Positions 1-8,447 of a stretch of DNA of 64,000 nt are shown piece after piece. The first letter of the stretch is position 1, and each line of letters starts with the position of its first letter. The position numbers and the translations under genes were made by a program. The DNA comes from Fibrobacter sp. (GTDB lineage Bacteria > Fibrobacterota > Fibrobacteria > Fibrobacterales > Fibrobacteraceae): assembly GCA_024399035.1 (NCBI GenBank), contig JAKSID010000005.1, positions 1 to 64,000 of the forward strand. Reading direction: 5' to 3'. Under the pieces are notes generated by a model, which was not told the origin of the DNA, did no database searches, and saw only the letters and a program-made list of their open reading frames with translations.

Positions 1-2055
1 GATAATGCCGTGGTTGATGCGCTTTGCATATTCCCAAGTCTGGGTCTTGAACTTCGGATTGTCGAGCATGTCGCCATCCCAAAGTGCAGCGTTGATACCG
101 AACAGGCCGCCGGAGATTTCCGGATTGAGAACGGTAGAGGTACCCTTAACTTCAACCTTCACGAGAGCCGGGCGTTCTGCAGCCTTGACTTCCTTCTGGT
201 TGGTCAGCTTGATGTTGTCGATTTCGAAGGAACCGTTAGAGCCTTCTCCACCCGGCTTGAAGTCGAGAGAAACAACACCCTTCAGGTCGAACACGCCGTT
301 TTCCTTAGCGGTAGGCGGCTGGTAGTACGGGAACTTGCTGAAGGTACGGAACGGAACGATCACAGTGGAACGACCGCGAGGTACACCAGTGTTGGAAACG
401 AAGAGTTCGTTACCAGCGTCGCCGATCTGGACGGTGATGGACTGCCATGCACGTTCAGAGTAGACGTCGAACATAATGCCCCAGTGGTTGGTCCAGTCAC
501 GAGCCTTAGCGTCGTGAGCAGCACCGTTCTTGGTGAAGTCGAGAACGAAGTCAACCCAGTCGGACATTTCGAAGTGCTTGATGAAGAGAGAGTTGCCATC
601 CAGCTTGGAAGTCTTGTACGGCATTTCAATTTCAGCCTTGGACTTCGGACCGAAGGACGGTTCCCACTTATCCTTGGCAAACTTGCCTTCGAAGTCGGAG
701 ATAACCATGTCCGGAGCCTTGGACTTCCAGTTGTCCCACTTGATATCCGGGTCAACCCAGTCGATGGTTTCGGTGAAGGTAATCTGGTCAACGAAGATGG
801 TCACAGGAGCCGGCTGACCCGGTTCGCCTGCGTTTTCACCCTTGCCGACAGAGAAGCGGAGTTCCTGGATCTTGTTCCACTGGATATCCTTAGCAACTTC
901 GGCCTGCTTGTTAGCGTCCCAAGCCTTACCCTTGTCGGTGAACTTCTTCAGAGGAATCTTAACGAGCTTCCAATCGGTGCCCACCTTGGCGCCTTCGATC
1001 CAGTCGTTGAGGCTAATCTTGGTCTGGCTCTTGATATCGTTGCCCTGGTTGTCCAGAATACCAACGTATACCTTTTCGCCACCGAGCTTACCCTTGATCC
1101 AGAAGTAGAGACCACCCTTGTTACGGACCTTGGACAAGTCAACATACTTGCCTTCGCCCAGAGAGTAGGTCACACCGGACCAGTCGTTGTTATCGATGTA
1201 AAGAGCGAGAACGTTCTTGTTGCCCGGGGTCTTGGAAACAGCTTCGCGCTGTGCGGAGAGGCCACCGTAGCTGTAGGAGAAGCCCTTGAGGCCGTCGGAG
1301 TAGAACACACCGTTGGCAACCGGCTTGACCTTACCGTCGAGCTTGGCAGCGTCCTTCGGGCCGTTGATTACGTCTTCGTTTTCATCCCAGTAGACAATCT
1401 TCTTCTTCGGAGCAGCCTTCTTGTTGCCCTTCACGATTTCGATATTGTCAACCCAGACTTCGAAATCCTTTTCGCCGCTCTTGTCGATGGAGAAACGGAT
1501 TTCAGCAATCTTGTCCCAGTCAATACGAGCCGGGAATTCGGACTTACGGGTGTTGTCCCAGTAGAGACCACGATCCGGGAAGTCAACGAGAGGAATAGAA
1601 ACCTTCTTCCAATCGGTGGTAACTGCACCACCCTGGATGTACTTATTCATGGGAAGAACAACCTGGGTCTTCTTGCCGTCGGTTACTTCTTCGTCGATGA
1701 GGCCGACCTTAACGGTTTCACCACCCTTCTTACCCTTGATCATGAATTCGAGCTTGGAGTCGAGCATGAACTTGTCGAGGTCGAAGGTTTCGTTGTACAA
1801 GCAGACAGAGGCACCGGAATATTCGCTGGGATCCAGCTTAATGTTCAAGGCAGACTTAGACTTATAGCCACCTTCCTTAGTAACGGTGATACCCTTGCTC
1901 TTGCCGCCGTATGCGTAGTCGAAGCCACCCGGACGATATGAATCGTCGAAGAACTTGTAAGGAACTACGCGGGGTGCTTTCGGCTGAGCCATTGTAGCTG
2001 TCACGCCAAAGCCGAGAACGGCGACGGCAGCAGCAGTCAATGTACGCTTCATCAT
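1..2055 (-). CDS. Multi-CBM glycoside hydrolase, 3' part missing
   Basis: The first 685 residues of a secreted polysaccharide-degrading enzyme; the gene runs off the left edge. An AAAGGATG ribosome site precedes the start at 2055. After a signal peptide (MMKRTLTAAAVAVLGFG) come three related beta-sandwich modules (about residues 25-220, 240-440 and 460-615), each with an ending like VWVDNIEIVKG or FEIDNIKLTNQ, typical of CBM11/CBM30-like cellulose-binding domains. A new domain then opens with SGGLFGINAALWDGDML, resembling the start of GH51- or GH44-type endoglucanases. By family knowledge, Fibrobacter has a Cel51A-type enzyme with such CBMs, so a cellulase is the best reading. The catalytic residues lie outside the window, so the GH family is inferred. 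Confidence 0.7.
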   Translation of the reverse strand, partial: MMKRTLTAAAVAVLGFGVTATMAQPKAPRVVPYKFFDDSYRPGGFDYAYGGKSKGITVTKEGGYKSKSALNIKLDPSEYSGASVCLYNETFDLDKFMLDSKLEFMIKGKKGGETVKVGLIDEEVTDGKKTQVVLPMNKYIQGGAVTTDWKKVSIPLVDFPDRGLYWDNTRKSEFPARIDWDKIAEIRFSIDKSGEKDFEVWVDNIEIVKGNKKAAPKKKIVYWDENEDVINGPKDAAKLDGKVKPVANGVFYSDGLKGFSYSYGGLSAQREAVSKTPGNKNVLALYIDNNDWSGVTYSLGEGKYVDLSKVRNKGGLYFWIKGKLGGEKVYVGILDNQGNDIKSQTKISLNDWIEGAKVGTDWKLVKIPLKKFTDKGKAWDANKQAEVAKDIQWNKIQELRFSVGKGENAGEPGQPAPVTIFVDQITFTETIDWVDPDIKWDNWKSKAPDMVISDFEGKFAKDKWEPSFGPKSKAEIEMPYKTSKLDGNSLFIKHFEMSDWVDFVLDFTKNGAAHDAKARDWTNHWGIMFDVYSERAWQSITVQIGDAGNELFVSNTGVPRGRSTVIVPFRTFSKFPYYQPPTAKENGVFDLKGVVSLDFKPGGEGSNGSFEIDNIKLTNQKEVKAAERPALVKVEVKGTSTVLNPEISGGLFGINAALWDGDMLDNPKFKTQTWEYAKRINHGII

Positions 2056-2111
2056 ATATCGCATCCTTTGTTTATGTTTAGTTTGAGTTTTAATTTAAAC
2101 TTTTTAGGTGT

Positions 2112-2143
2112 AAAAAATGCGTACGCGAAGTGCTTTCGCGTAC
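2112..2143 (-). terminator. Rho-independent terminator after dsbA-like gene
   Basis: A perfect 9-bp stem (GTACGCGAA at 2121-2129 with TTCGCGTAC at 2135-2143, 5-nt loop) is followed on the minus strand by a run of six T. It lies just past the stop of the DsbA-like gene and before the left-edge hydrolase gene, so the two are probably separate transcripts. Confidence 0.8.
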
Positions 2144-2157
2144 ACAGATCGAACCAA

Positions 2158-2892
2158 TTACTTGGATTCCTTCAGGAGCTTTTCAACCAGATCAGCGCTG
2201 AAACGGTCCTGACGCTTGCCGTTAATGTAGAAGTTCGGGGTGCCCTGAACGCCAACCTTGGCGCCGAGGTCGAAGTCCTTCTGGATACGAGCGTTCATAG
2301 CATCGTCCAGCACGCGGTCCTTGTTGAACTGGTCGATGTCGAGGCCAACCTGCTTTGCAACTTCAACATAGATGGAGTCGCTGAGGCGGCTGCTATGCGG
2401 AGCCAGAGCATAACGGTATTCCCAGAACTTGCCCTGCTTCTGAGCTGCGATTGCTGCAGCGGCTGCCGGACGGGCATTGGGGTGGAAGGACAGCGGGAAG
2501 TTCTTGTAGACGAACTTGATGTCGTTCGGGTACTTTTCCATGAGTTCCTTCACAACCGGTGCGATACGAGAGCAGTACGGGCACTGGAATTCGGTGAATT
2601 CAACGATGGTCATCTTTGCGTTTGCCGGGCCATAAACCGGGGAATCGTCGACGGGGATGTCCCAAACCTTGTTTGCTTCTTCCATTTCCTTCTTAGCATC
2701 TTCGATGGACATGCCAGCGCGCTTTTCGAGGATGTAAGCAACGGCTTCGACGTTGGATTCAAGTTCAGCAACCTTCTTTTCCAGTTGGTCGATACGAGCC
2801 TGCTGGTTAAAGGAACCACCGGCGGAAGCCTGGTTGCAAGCAACAAGGCCGGCAACGCAAATAGCCATAGCAGCAATAGAGAGACGTTTCAT
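2158..2892 (-). CDS. DsbA-family thioredoxin-fold lipoprotein
   Basis: A cell-envelope thiol-disulfide oxidoreductase. A lipoprotein signal (LVAC, lipid-modified Cys at residue 19) is followed by a short coiled coil (about 33-57) and a thioredoxin fold of the DsbA/BdbD (Thioredoxin_4) type with active site CPYC at 104-107 and the cis-proline motif QGTPNFYING near residue 213. The start at 2892 is preferred over an ATG two codons upstream because AAAGG lies at proper spacing only for 2892. The CPYC dipeptide and the membrane anchor fit an oxidase or isomerase for secreted proteins; the substrate is unknown. Confidence 0.85.
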   Translation of the reverse strand: MKRLSIAAMAICVAGLVACNQASAGGSFNQQARIDQLEKKVAELESNVEAVAYILEKRAGMSIEDAKKEMEEANKVWDIPVDDSPVYGPANAKMTIVEFTEFQCPYCSRIAPVVKELMEKYPNDIKFVYKNFPLSFHPNARPAAAAAIAAQKQGKFWEYRYALAPHSSRLSDSIYVEVAKQVGLDIDQFNKDRVLDDAMNARIQKDFDLGAKVGVQGTPNFYINGKRQDRFSADLVEKLLKESK

Positions 2893-2977
2893 GTTCATCC
2901 TTTGATGTTAAACCTGAGGGCGCAGTCGCCCCCTGGGATTAAGTTAGTTAGTTGAAATATATATAATAGACGTGAAA

Positions 2978-4543
2978 TTAACCCTGTGAGGTTTCTGCGA
3001 AAGTCAGGTTTTCGTAGTTTTTCATGGCCAAATTCAGTCGATATTCATTGGGGAACAGGCAAACCAGGTTTCGTTCCTTATCGAACATGCAATCCATGGC
3101 GTATTCCTCAGCGAACTTGCCCACATCCTTTTCGGGACCGTTCACCCAACGGATGCCGTGGGCCGGTACGCGATCCAGGGAAACGTCGGCGCCGTATTCG
3201 CTCTGGAGACGGAACTTCAGCACGTCGAACTGCAGCTCGCCCACCACGCCAATGACGGGAATTGCGGACTTCAGCGGTTCGTACAGCTGGGTTGCGCCCT
3301 CTTCGGAAAGTTCTGCCAGGCCCTTGGCCATCTGCTTAGACTTCAGCGGGTTCAAAAGGGTAACACGGGCAAAATGTTCCGGTGCGAAGTCGGGAATGCC
3401 GGTGTAATTCATCTTTTCACCATCGGTCAGGGTATCGCCAATGCGGAACAGGCCCGGGTCGTTAATACCCACGATATCGCCAGCCCAGGCGTGGTCGATG
3501 ACTTCCTTATCCTTGGCAAGGAATGCGGTAGGTGCCGCCAGGCGGATTTCACGGCCGGTACGCACATGGAAGACCTTTTCGCCACGGGTAAAGCTACCGG
3601 AACAGATACGCAGGAAGGCGGTACGGTCGCGGTGCTTGGGGTCCATGTTGGCCTGGATCTTGAAGACGAAGGCACTGAAGGGTTCTTCACCCGGGTCCAC
3701 GGGACGCTTGTCAGTATCACGAACCAGCGGCGGAGGGGCAAGGTTTGCAAAGGCGTTCAACAGCTGACGAACACCGAAGTTGTTCACGGCACTGCCGAAG
3801 AACACGGGGCACATCTCCCCCTTCAGGAACTTTTCGTGGTCGAAGGGGTCCATGGCGCCAGTGACCATTTCATATTCTTCCTTGAACTGTTCCACCCAGT
3901 TCTCGCCGCACATTTCCACCAGGCGGGGATCATCGGGGCCAGTCATCTGGATAAGCTGCTGCTCTCCTTCTTCCTTGTTGAAGGTGTGGAAGGTGTTGTC
4001 GGCAATGGAGTACACGCCCTTGAAGAGCTTACCCACACCGATGGGCAGAGTAAAGGGAGCCACCTTGATCTTCAGGATGTTTTCGATTTCGTCCAGAAGG
4101 TCCAGCACATGACGGCCATCAAGGTCCATCTTGTTAATGAAGGTAATGATTGGAGTGTGGCGCATACGGCAGACGTTCATCAAACGGATGGTCTGCTTTT
4201 CCACACCGTTCACGCTATCGATAAGCACCAGGGCGGCGTCCACTGCAGTCAGGGCGCGGTAGGTGTCTTCGCAGAAGTCCTGATGGCCCGGGGTATCCAC
4301 CAGGTTGAACATGCAGCCTTCGAAGGGGAAGTTCAGCACGGAACTGGAAACGGAAATACCACGCTGCTGTTCAATCTTCATCCAGTCGGAAACAGTGTAG
4401 CTGCGGTTGGACTTGGCACGGACATGGCCGGCTTCGCGAATCACGTTACCGTACCACAGGAACTTTTCAGTAATGGTAGTCTTACCAGCGTCAGGATGGC
4501 TGACAATAGCGAAGGTACGGCGTTTTTCAATTTCCGGATTCAT
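2978..4543 (-). CDS. prfC: Peptide chain release factor 3
   Basis: A translational GTPase that recycles RF1 and RF2 after termination. It is 521 residues long, close to the usual 529. The N-terminal G domain has the P-loop SHPDAGKTT, the switch region with RGISVSSSV, DTPGHQDF (G3) and NKMDLDGR (G4). The C-terminal part contains the RF3-type domain (GVVGELQFDVLKFRLQSEYGADV). The frame stays open to 4609, but those extra 22 codons are encoded by a degenerate repeat and look unlike protein, so the start MNPEIEKRRTFAIVSHP at 4543 is chosen. Confidence 0.95.
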   Translation of the reverse strand: MNPEIEKRRTFAIVSHPDAGKTTITEKFLWYGNVIREAGHVRAKSNRSYTVSDWMKIEQQRGISVSSSVLNFPFEGCMFNLVDTPGHQDFCEDTYRALTAVDAALVLIDSVNGVEKQTIRLMNVCRMRHTPIITFINKMDLDGRHVLDLLDEIENILKIKVAPFTLPIGVGKLFKGVYSIADNTFHTFNKEEGEQQLIQMTGPDDPRLVEMCGENWVEQFKEEYEMVTGAMDPFDHEKFLKGEMCPVFFGSAVNNFGVRQLLNAFANLAPPPLVRDTDKRPVDPGEEPFSAFVFKIQANMDPKHRDRTAFLRICSGSFTRGEKVFHVRTGREIRLAAPTAFLAKDKEVIDHAWAGDIVGINDPGLFRIGDTLTDGEKMNYTGIPDFAPEHFARVTLLNPLKSKQMAKGLAELSEEGATQLYEPLKSAIPVIGVVGELQFDVLKFRLQSEYGADVSLDRVPAHGIRWVNGPEKDVGKFAEEYAMDCMFDKERNLVCLFPNEYRLNLAMKNYENLTFAETSQG

Positions 4544-4544
4544 A

Positions 4545-4632
4545 TATAGGCTCCAGGTTCGAGGCACTAAGCTCGATGTTCTAAGTTCTAAGCTCCAGGT
4601 TCGAGGCACGAGGCTCGAGGTTCAAATTTCTC
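4545..4632. repeat. Degenerate tandem repeat upstream of prfC
   Basis: Imperfect units such as AGGTTCGAGGCAC and CTAAGCTCCAGGTTC recur about six times. They directly abut the prfC start and keep its frame open on the minus strand, which gives a false N-terminal extension. Confidence 0.75.
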
Positions 4633-4685
4633 GGGGCGAAAGATAGAAATTGTCTGGGGAAAACTTGAGAACGCAGACCAGATTG

Positions 4686-4923
4686 TTGACCCAAATGTTG
4701 ACCAGATTGTAGACCAACCAAAGATGGACTCTTAATTCAGCCTACAAAATTTCAGACCACAACCAAAATGAAAAAACTTTTAAATTCTTTTTTGTAGGTC
4801 AACTTTGTTCAAATTTTCGCTTTAGCCTACAAAACAAGTATTATCACAAAATAATACTTCACAAACAAATTAACTTTTTATAGGCTAAACAATTACTTAC
4901 CATTCAGTTAACCTACAAAATTT
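4686..4923. repeat. Array of inverted CCTACAAAA motifs
   Basis: This AT-rich spacer holds no gene. The motif (T)TNAGCCTACAAAA appears in alternating orientation: forward at 4736-4749, reverse at 4788-4802, forward at 4821-4835, reverse at 4875-4889, forward at 4908-4920. Copies 4821-4835 and 4875-4889 can pair, and between them a perfect 9-bp stem (AAGTATTAT at 4836-4844 with ATAATACTT at 4851-4859) is nested. Function unknown. Confidence 0.7.
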
Positions 4924-4950
4924 GCAATAATTTGCAATAAAATGTCATGT

Positions 4951-6066
4951 CTAGGGATTTTCCGGTTCATCCACGTAGATCTGGAAAGCGTTTCTACCCG
5001 AGCGTTTTACCTGGAGCAAGGCCTTGTCTGCACGGTCAAAGACCTTCTCAAAGTTCACTTCGTCTTCCTTAACGAATGCGGCACCTACAGACAGGGAGAG
5101 GAAATTGTACTTGGAATCGGACATGAACAATTCATCGGCCTTGGCAAACAGTTTGCTTATGCTGAGGGAGAGTTCGGAGAAGCTCTGTACATTGGGCAGA
5201 AGGATGACGAATTCATCGCCACCGAATCGGCAGATAGCGATATTGTCACTGATGAAAGTATCCTTCAAAGTGTTGCACAGGAGTTTCAGAATTTTATCAC
5301 CTTCAAGGTGGCCATAATCATCATTGATCTTCTTGAAGAAATCCAGGTCCACAACCATCATGGCGCCAAGGTTCTTCTGCACAACGATATACTTGTCGAA
5401 GGCCTTTTCCATGTAGTTTCGGTTCCAAAGGCCGGTCAAGGAATCCGTGTAAAGTTCAATTTCCTTCTTACTGATGGTCAGTTCGTTACTATACATCGTA
5501 TGCAGGCATTCCTGCATTACTTTGTTTATAAAAAGACCACTCATCATCATCACCAGGAATTCGATGGTTTCACCGCCAACGATACCGATGAACCAAGGAA
5601 TAGGTTCGATATCTGTACGCAGCCCCGCCATATAATCGGAAATCTGCCAGTTGCAAAGCAGCAAGACCAGGTAGGACGCGCCACACACCGTAAGAAAAGT
5701 ACGGCGACGGCAGTACAGCAAACTGGTCATGGGAACAAAGAAGTAAGACAAGTAGATGCCAATGTGGTCTATGCACATGGTATAGATGGTGATAAGTGTT
5801 CCAAAGAGGCCCACGTACTTGATTACATTGCTTTCGGGAATTTTTTTATAAAGAATCGCATGCCCACCTGCAAAAGTAAGTGCGATCAAGAGCGTTTGCA
5901 GACACGAGGACAACGTTACATCGGGAAACGCGCCGAGCAAGACTCCTACGGCAATGGCGGGACCCACAAGGCAGCAAAACCAAAGAACATACCCGAAGAA
6001 ATGGTTAACTCTTTTTTCGTGGTTTCTGAGAAAATACTCGAAGTGAAGATTGCTAATATTGTCCAT
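4951..6066 (-). CDS. Membrane diguanylate cyclase (GGDEF)
   Basis: Makes the second messenger c-di-GMP from two GTP. About 190 N-terminal residues form roughly six membrane segments with no recognised sensor domain. A GGDEF domain follows, opening with DSLTGLWNR and containing the intact RFGGDEF signature near residue 283. The usual inhibitory RxxD site five residues upstream is absent, so product inhibition through that site is not expected. The ATG at 6066 is taken as start; an in-frame TTG at 6075 is the alternative, and neither has a clear ribosome site. Confidence 0.9.
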   Translation of the reverse strand: MDNISNLHFEYFLRNHEKRVNHFFGYVLWFCCLVGPAIAVGVLLGAFPDVTLSSCLQTLLIALTFAGGHAILYKKIPESNVIKYVGLFGTLITIYTMCIDHIGIYLSYFFVPMTSLLYCRRRTFLTVCGASYLVLLLCNWQISDYMAGLRTDIEPIPWFIGIVGGETIEFLVMMMSGLFINKVMQECLHTMYSNELTISKKEIELYTDSLTGLWNRNYMEKAFDKYIVVQKNLGAMMVVDLDFFKKINDDYGHLEGDKILKLLCNTLKDTFISDNIAICRFGGDEFVILLPNVQSFSELSLSISKLFAKADELFMSDSKYNFLSLSVGAAFVKEDEVNFEKVFDRADKALLQVKRSGRNAFQIYVDEPENP

Positions 6067-6232
6067 ACGTTTCAAGTATAGATATTTTTTTTCGCAGCGT
6101 TCAAACTTTTTTAGCTGGAAAAACGATTGTGATTTTTATCAAAGCGAGCGTTTGTGCCTGCCAAATGAAACTAGCCCGAGTCTAGCTCTAGCTATGGTGA
6201 CGTTTGGGAAAGGAGGGTCTTAGGCTAATGAA

Positions 6233-6381
6233 CACTTAGGACTTTAGTCCTTAGTGAGAATTGTCCTCACAGAGGACAAGTCTTTGTAAGTGCTAAAGCA
6301 CTAACAAATGCTTCATCCACCCTGTGGACGACGGCGAAGCCTTCCCTAGTCTAAAACCGCCGTTAGCGTGAAGCTAGCGGT
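6233..6381. repeat. Run of five hairpin modules
   Basis: Between the diguanylate cyclase and rlmH, five inverted repeats lie end to end: 6233-6256 (11-bp arms, one mismatch), 6261-6279 (TTGTCCTC/GAGGACAA, perfect 8 bp), 6283-6308 (12-bp arms, one mismatch), 6310-6340 (GCTTC/GAAGC around TCCAC/GTGGA) and 6356-6381 (ACCGC..TAGC with GCTAGCGGT, overlapping the rlmH stop). No ORF in this spacer looks real. Confidence 0.7.
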
Positions 6382-6835
6382 GATGATAAGGATGGTTTTG
6401 CATCACCATCTGGACACGATACAATTGTTCCGCAGTAATAATGCGGGCGTGGTCATGGGTAAAAGTCAACGGGGAAAGCGAAAGCAGCATGTCTGCAGAC
6501 TTCTTCAGGTTCTCGTCGATACCATAGGCAGAACCAATCAAGAACACAACATTACCAGGAAAGCGGTCGCGAAGCGTGTCGGACAGTTTCACCGTATCCA
6601 TCAGTTTGCCTTCCTCGGACAGAATCACGCGCTTGAACTCCCCCTTGGGGAATTTCTTCTCGAAAAGAGCTGCTTCCTGGGCAAGGGACTGGACGCGATC
6701 ATCCAGCTTGGATTCCTTAAGTTCCACCACTTCCAGAGGGATGGCTCCCCCACGGAGGCGTTTGACGTACTTGTCCACCTCGTCGGCGATATAGGCGGAA
6801 CCAGCCTTACCAAAAACTGCGAGAACCCATTTCAT
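6374..6835 (-). CDS. rlmH: 23S rRNA pseudouridine-1915 N3-methyltransferase
   Basis: A SPOUT-class methyltransferase that modifies pseudouridine 1915 in helix 69 of 23S rRNA on the assembled ribosome. It is 153 residues, the family length. The knotted SAM-binding end is clear: VVFLIGSAYGID, then LSLSPLTFTHDHAR, and the C-terminal tail EQLYRVQMVMQNHPYHH with the conserved Tyr-His. The stop codon lies inside a hairpin of the downstream repeat. Confidence 0.93.
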   Translation of the reverse strand: MKWVLAVFGKAGSAYIADEVDKYVKRLRGGAIPLEVVELKESKLDDRVQSLAQEAALFEKKFPKGEFKRVILSEEGKLMDTVKLSDTLRDRFPGNVVFLIGSAYGIDENLKKSADMLLSLSPLTFTHDHARIITAEQLYRVQMVMQNHPYHHR

Positions 6836-6840
6836 GATAG

Positions 6841-6959
6841 TGATTAGTGGTTGGTGGTTAGTGATTAGTAAGAAGCAGGATTTGGGAAGTTTTTTCTATA
6901 GAGACGCGCTGGTGCGCGATATTTATACTGTCTACCAACCACTGTTTACGAACCACTCC
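6841..6959. repeat. Imperfect inverted repeat of GTGGTTAGTGATTAG type
   Basis: Direct units built from GTGATTAGTGGTT occupy 6841-6871, and the opposite orientation (CTGTCTACCAACCACTG) occupies 6927-6959. The same arrangement is seen at 25529-25650. There is no coding content. Confidence 0.65.
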
Positions 6960-6972
6960 TTTACATTGTTCG

Positions 6973-7701
6973 TTATCTTCCTACTGCAAGGCGGTCGATG
7001 AGGAAGTTCGGCATGTCGGCCTTGCGCATGCGTTCCTGGGTCTCGTAGACGTCGTAGTCTACACGGATCAGGCGGATGCACTTGGTCTCTGTATCCAGCA
7101 GGCACCAGCAGGAGCGGGGGTCGCGGTCGCGGGGCTGGCCCACGCTACCGACATTCACCAGCAGGCGTTCGGTGTCCTCGATGGTGTACTCGTACTCGTC
7201 AAGAATCTTGGGAATGGCCATGGGGCGGCTAGCCACGATGACGGGGCTGTGGGTATGGCCAACAAAGCAGTAACGACCGGTAAAGTGGTCGAAGGCGTCC
7301 AGGGCGTCCTCAAGTTCGGTCACGTAGACCCAGTCGGCAGGACTGAGGGGCGACGCATGGACAAAGCAAATATCGTTTTCTTCGTGAATATACGGCAGGG
7401 AACGCATAAAGTCCACGGATTCCTTGGACAAGTGATTCTGCGTCCATTCGATGGCCTGCTTGGCGTAGGGGTTGAAACCAGCACTGGATTCGTACTTGAT
7501 GGCCACACTGTCGTGGTTGCCAATAATACAAACATCCATATTCTCGCGAGCCAAACGGACACATTCATCCGGGTCCACACCATAACCAACTAAATCACCA
7601 AGGCAAATTTTCCTTTCCACGTTATTGTCTTTCATGGACTGCAAAACAGCCTCGAAAGCCACTGCATTGGAATGGATATCAGAGCAAATTCCGTATAACA
7701 T
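6973..7701 (-). CDS. Calcineurin-like metallophosphoesterase
   Basis: A 242-residue protein with the full set of metal-binding motifs of the family: CSDIHSN near the start, GDLVGYG, GNHD and GHTHSPV. It resembles the small bacterial phosphoesterases annotated as YfcE-like or diadenosine tetraphosphatase-like. The substrate cannot be told from sequence. It stands alone on this strand, with repeats on both sides. Confidence 0.85.
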   Translation of the reverse strand: MLYGICSDIHSNAVAFEAVLQSMKDNNVERKICLGDLVGYGVDPDECVRLARENMDVCIIGNHDSVAIKYESSAGFNPYAKQAIEWTQNHLSKESVDFMRSLPYIHEENDICFVHASPLSPADWVYVTELEDALDAFDHFTGRYCFVGHTHSPVIVASRPMAIPKILDEYEYTIEDTERLLVNVGSVGQPRDRDPRSCWCLLDTETKCIRLIRVDYDVYETQERMRKADMPNFLIDRLAVGR

Positions 7702-7720
7702 GGGCTTAATTTAAATAAAT

Positions 7721-7752
7721 AGACGAGAGACGAGAGACTAGAGACGAGAGAT
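7721..7752. repeat. AGACGAGAG short tandem repeat
   Basis: Four imperfect copies of AGACGAGAG, in the spacer between two divergent genes. A near-identical tract lies at 30451-30481 upstream of mdh. Confidence 0.75.
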
Positions 7753-7781
7753 TATTCAATTTTTTACTATCTTTTGGGGGT

Positions 7782-8447
7782 ATGGAAACGATTCAAGACA
7801 AGCTGAAAGTCAGCATTGCCTACACGCTCAAGGAAAAGACCGGAAGAATCCTGGAAGAAGTGCCAGCATCGCACCCTTTCACCTATATCCACGGTTTCAA
7901 CAACATCATTCCTGGACTGGAAGATGCCTTGTGCGGTCGCCACTTGAATGAATTTTTCTCTGTAGATATTCCCTGCATTCTCGGCTACGGTCCCTTCCGC
8001 GAAGACATGATCCTTGAAGTTCCCAAGGAGGAACTCAGCGACATCGGCGAAATCTGGCTGGGAATGGAACTGGAAATGACCCAGGACGACGACATCCGTG
8101 AATTCCAACTGCCCGACAACGCCGACGACTTCATCGCGGGACTGAACCTGGACAGCGACGATGGCGAAGACAACGCCAATGGAGAAGACGGAAATTCCGA
8201 TGGTATCTACATCATCAAGGAAATCAAGAAGGATACCGTCATTGTCGACGGCAACCACCCCTTTGCAGGCAAGGACCTCACTTTCGACGTGAAGGTCGTT
8301 GCCATCGAGGAACCGTCCTTCACCGAACTTGAGACAGGCTTCCCAGACAAGGGAGGCGATGAATTTGACGATCTTGAAGACGACGCCGACACCTTCGGCA
8401 GCGACTTCGGACACAATCCCGATAATTTCAACAGGAGATGGCACTAA
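7782..8447 (+). CDS. SlyD-like FKBP prolyl isomerase
   Basis: A cytoplasmic peptidyl-prolyl cis-trans isomerase and chaperone of the SlyD group. Residues 1-70 contain the first FKBP half (GFNNIIPGLEDALCG, then GYGPFREDMILEVPKE). The insert-in-flap region is followed by a strongly acidic stretch (about residues 106-145, with DDGEDNANGEDG) not usual in SlyD. The second half resumes with FAGKDLTFDVKVVAIEE. The C-terminus is acidic and lacks the His-rich metal tail of E. coli SlyD. The stop overlaps the rpiA start (TAATG), so the two genes are translationally coupled. Confidence 0.85.
   Translation: METIQDKLKVSIAYTLKEKTGRILEEVPASHPFTYIHGFNNIIPGLEDALCGRHLNEFFSVDIPCILGYGPFREDMILEVPKEELSDIGEIWLGMELEMTQDDDIREFQLPDNADDFIAGLNLDSDDGEDNANGEDGNSDGIYIIKEIKKDTVIVDGNHPFAGKDLTFDVKVVAIEEPSFTELETGFPDKGGDEFDDLEDDADTFGSDFGHNPDNFNRRWH

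Noticed and set aside
10-1941. 643-codon open frame on the plus strand
   Set aside because: It is the antisense shadow of the left-edge hydrolase gene; the minus strand has a signal peptide, ribosome site and recognisable modules, the plus frame has none.
3158-4549. 463-codon plus-strand frame over prfC
   Set aside because: Antisense of an unmistakable release factor 3; its translation is His/Gln-rich with no domain.
4544-4609. 22-codon N-terminal extension of release factor 3
   Set aside because: Encoded by degenerate repeat units and not found in the family; the Met at 4543 matches the normal start.
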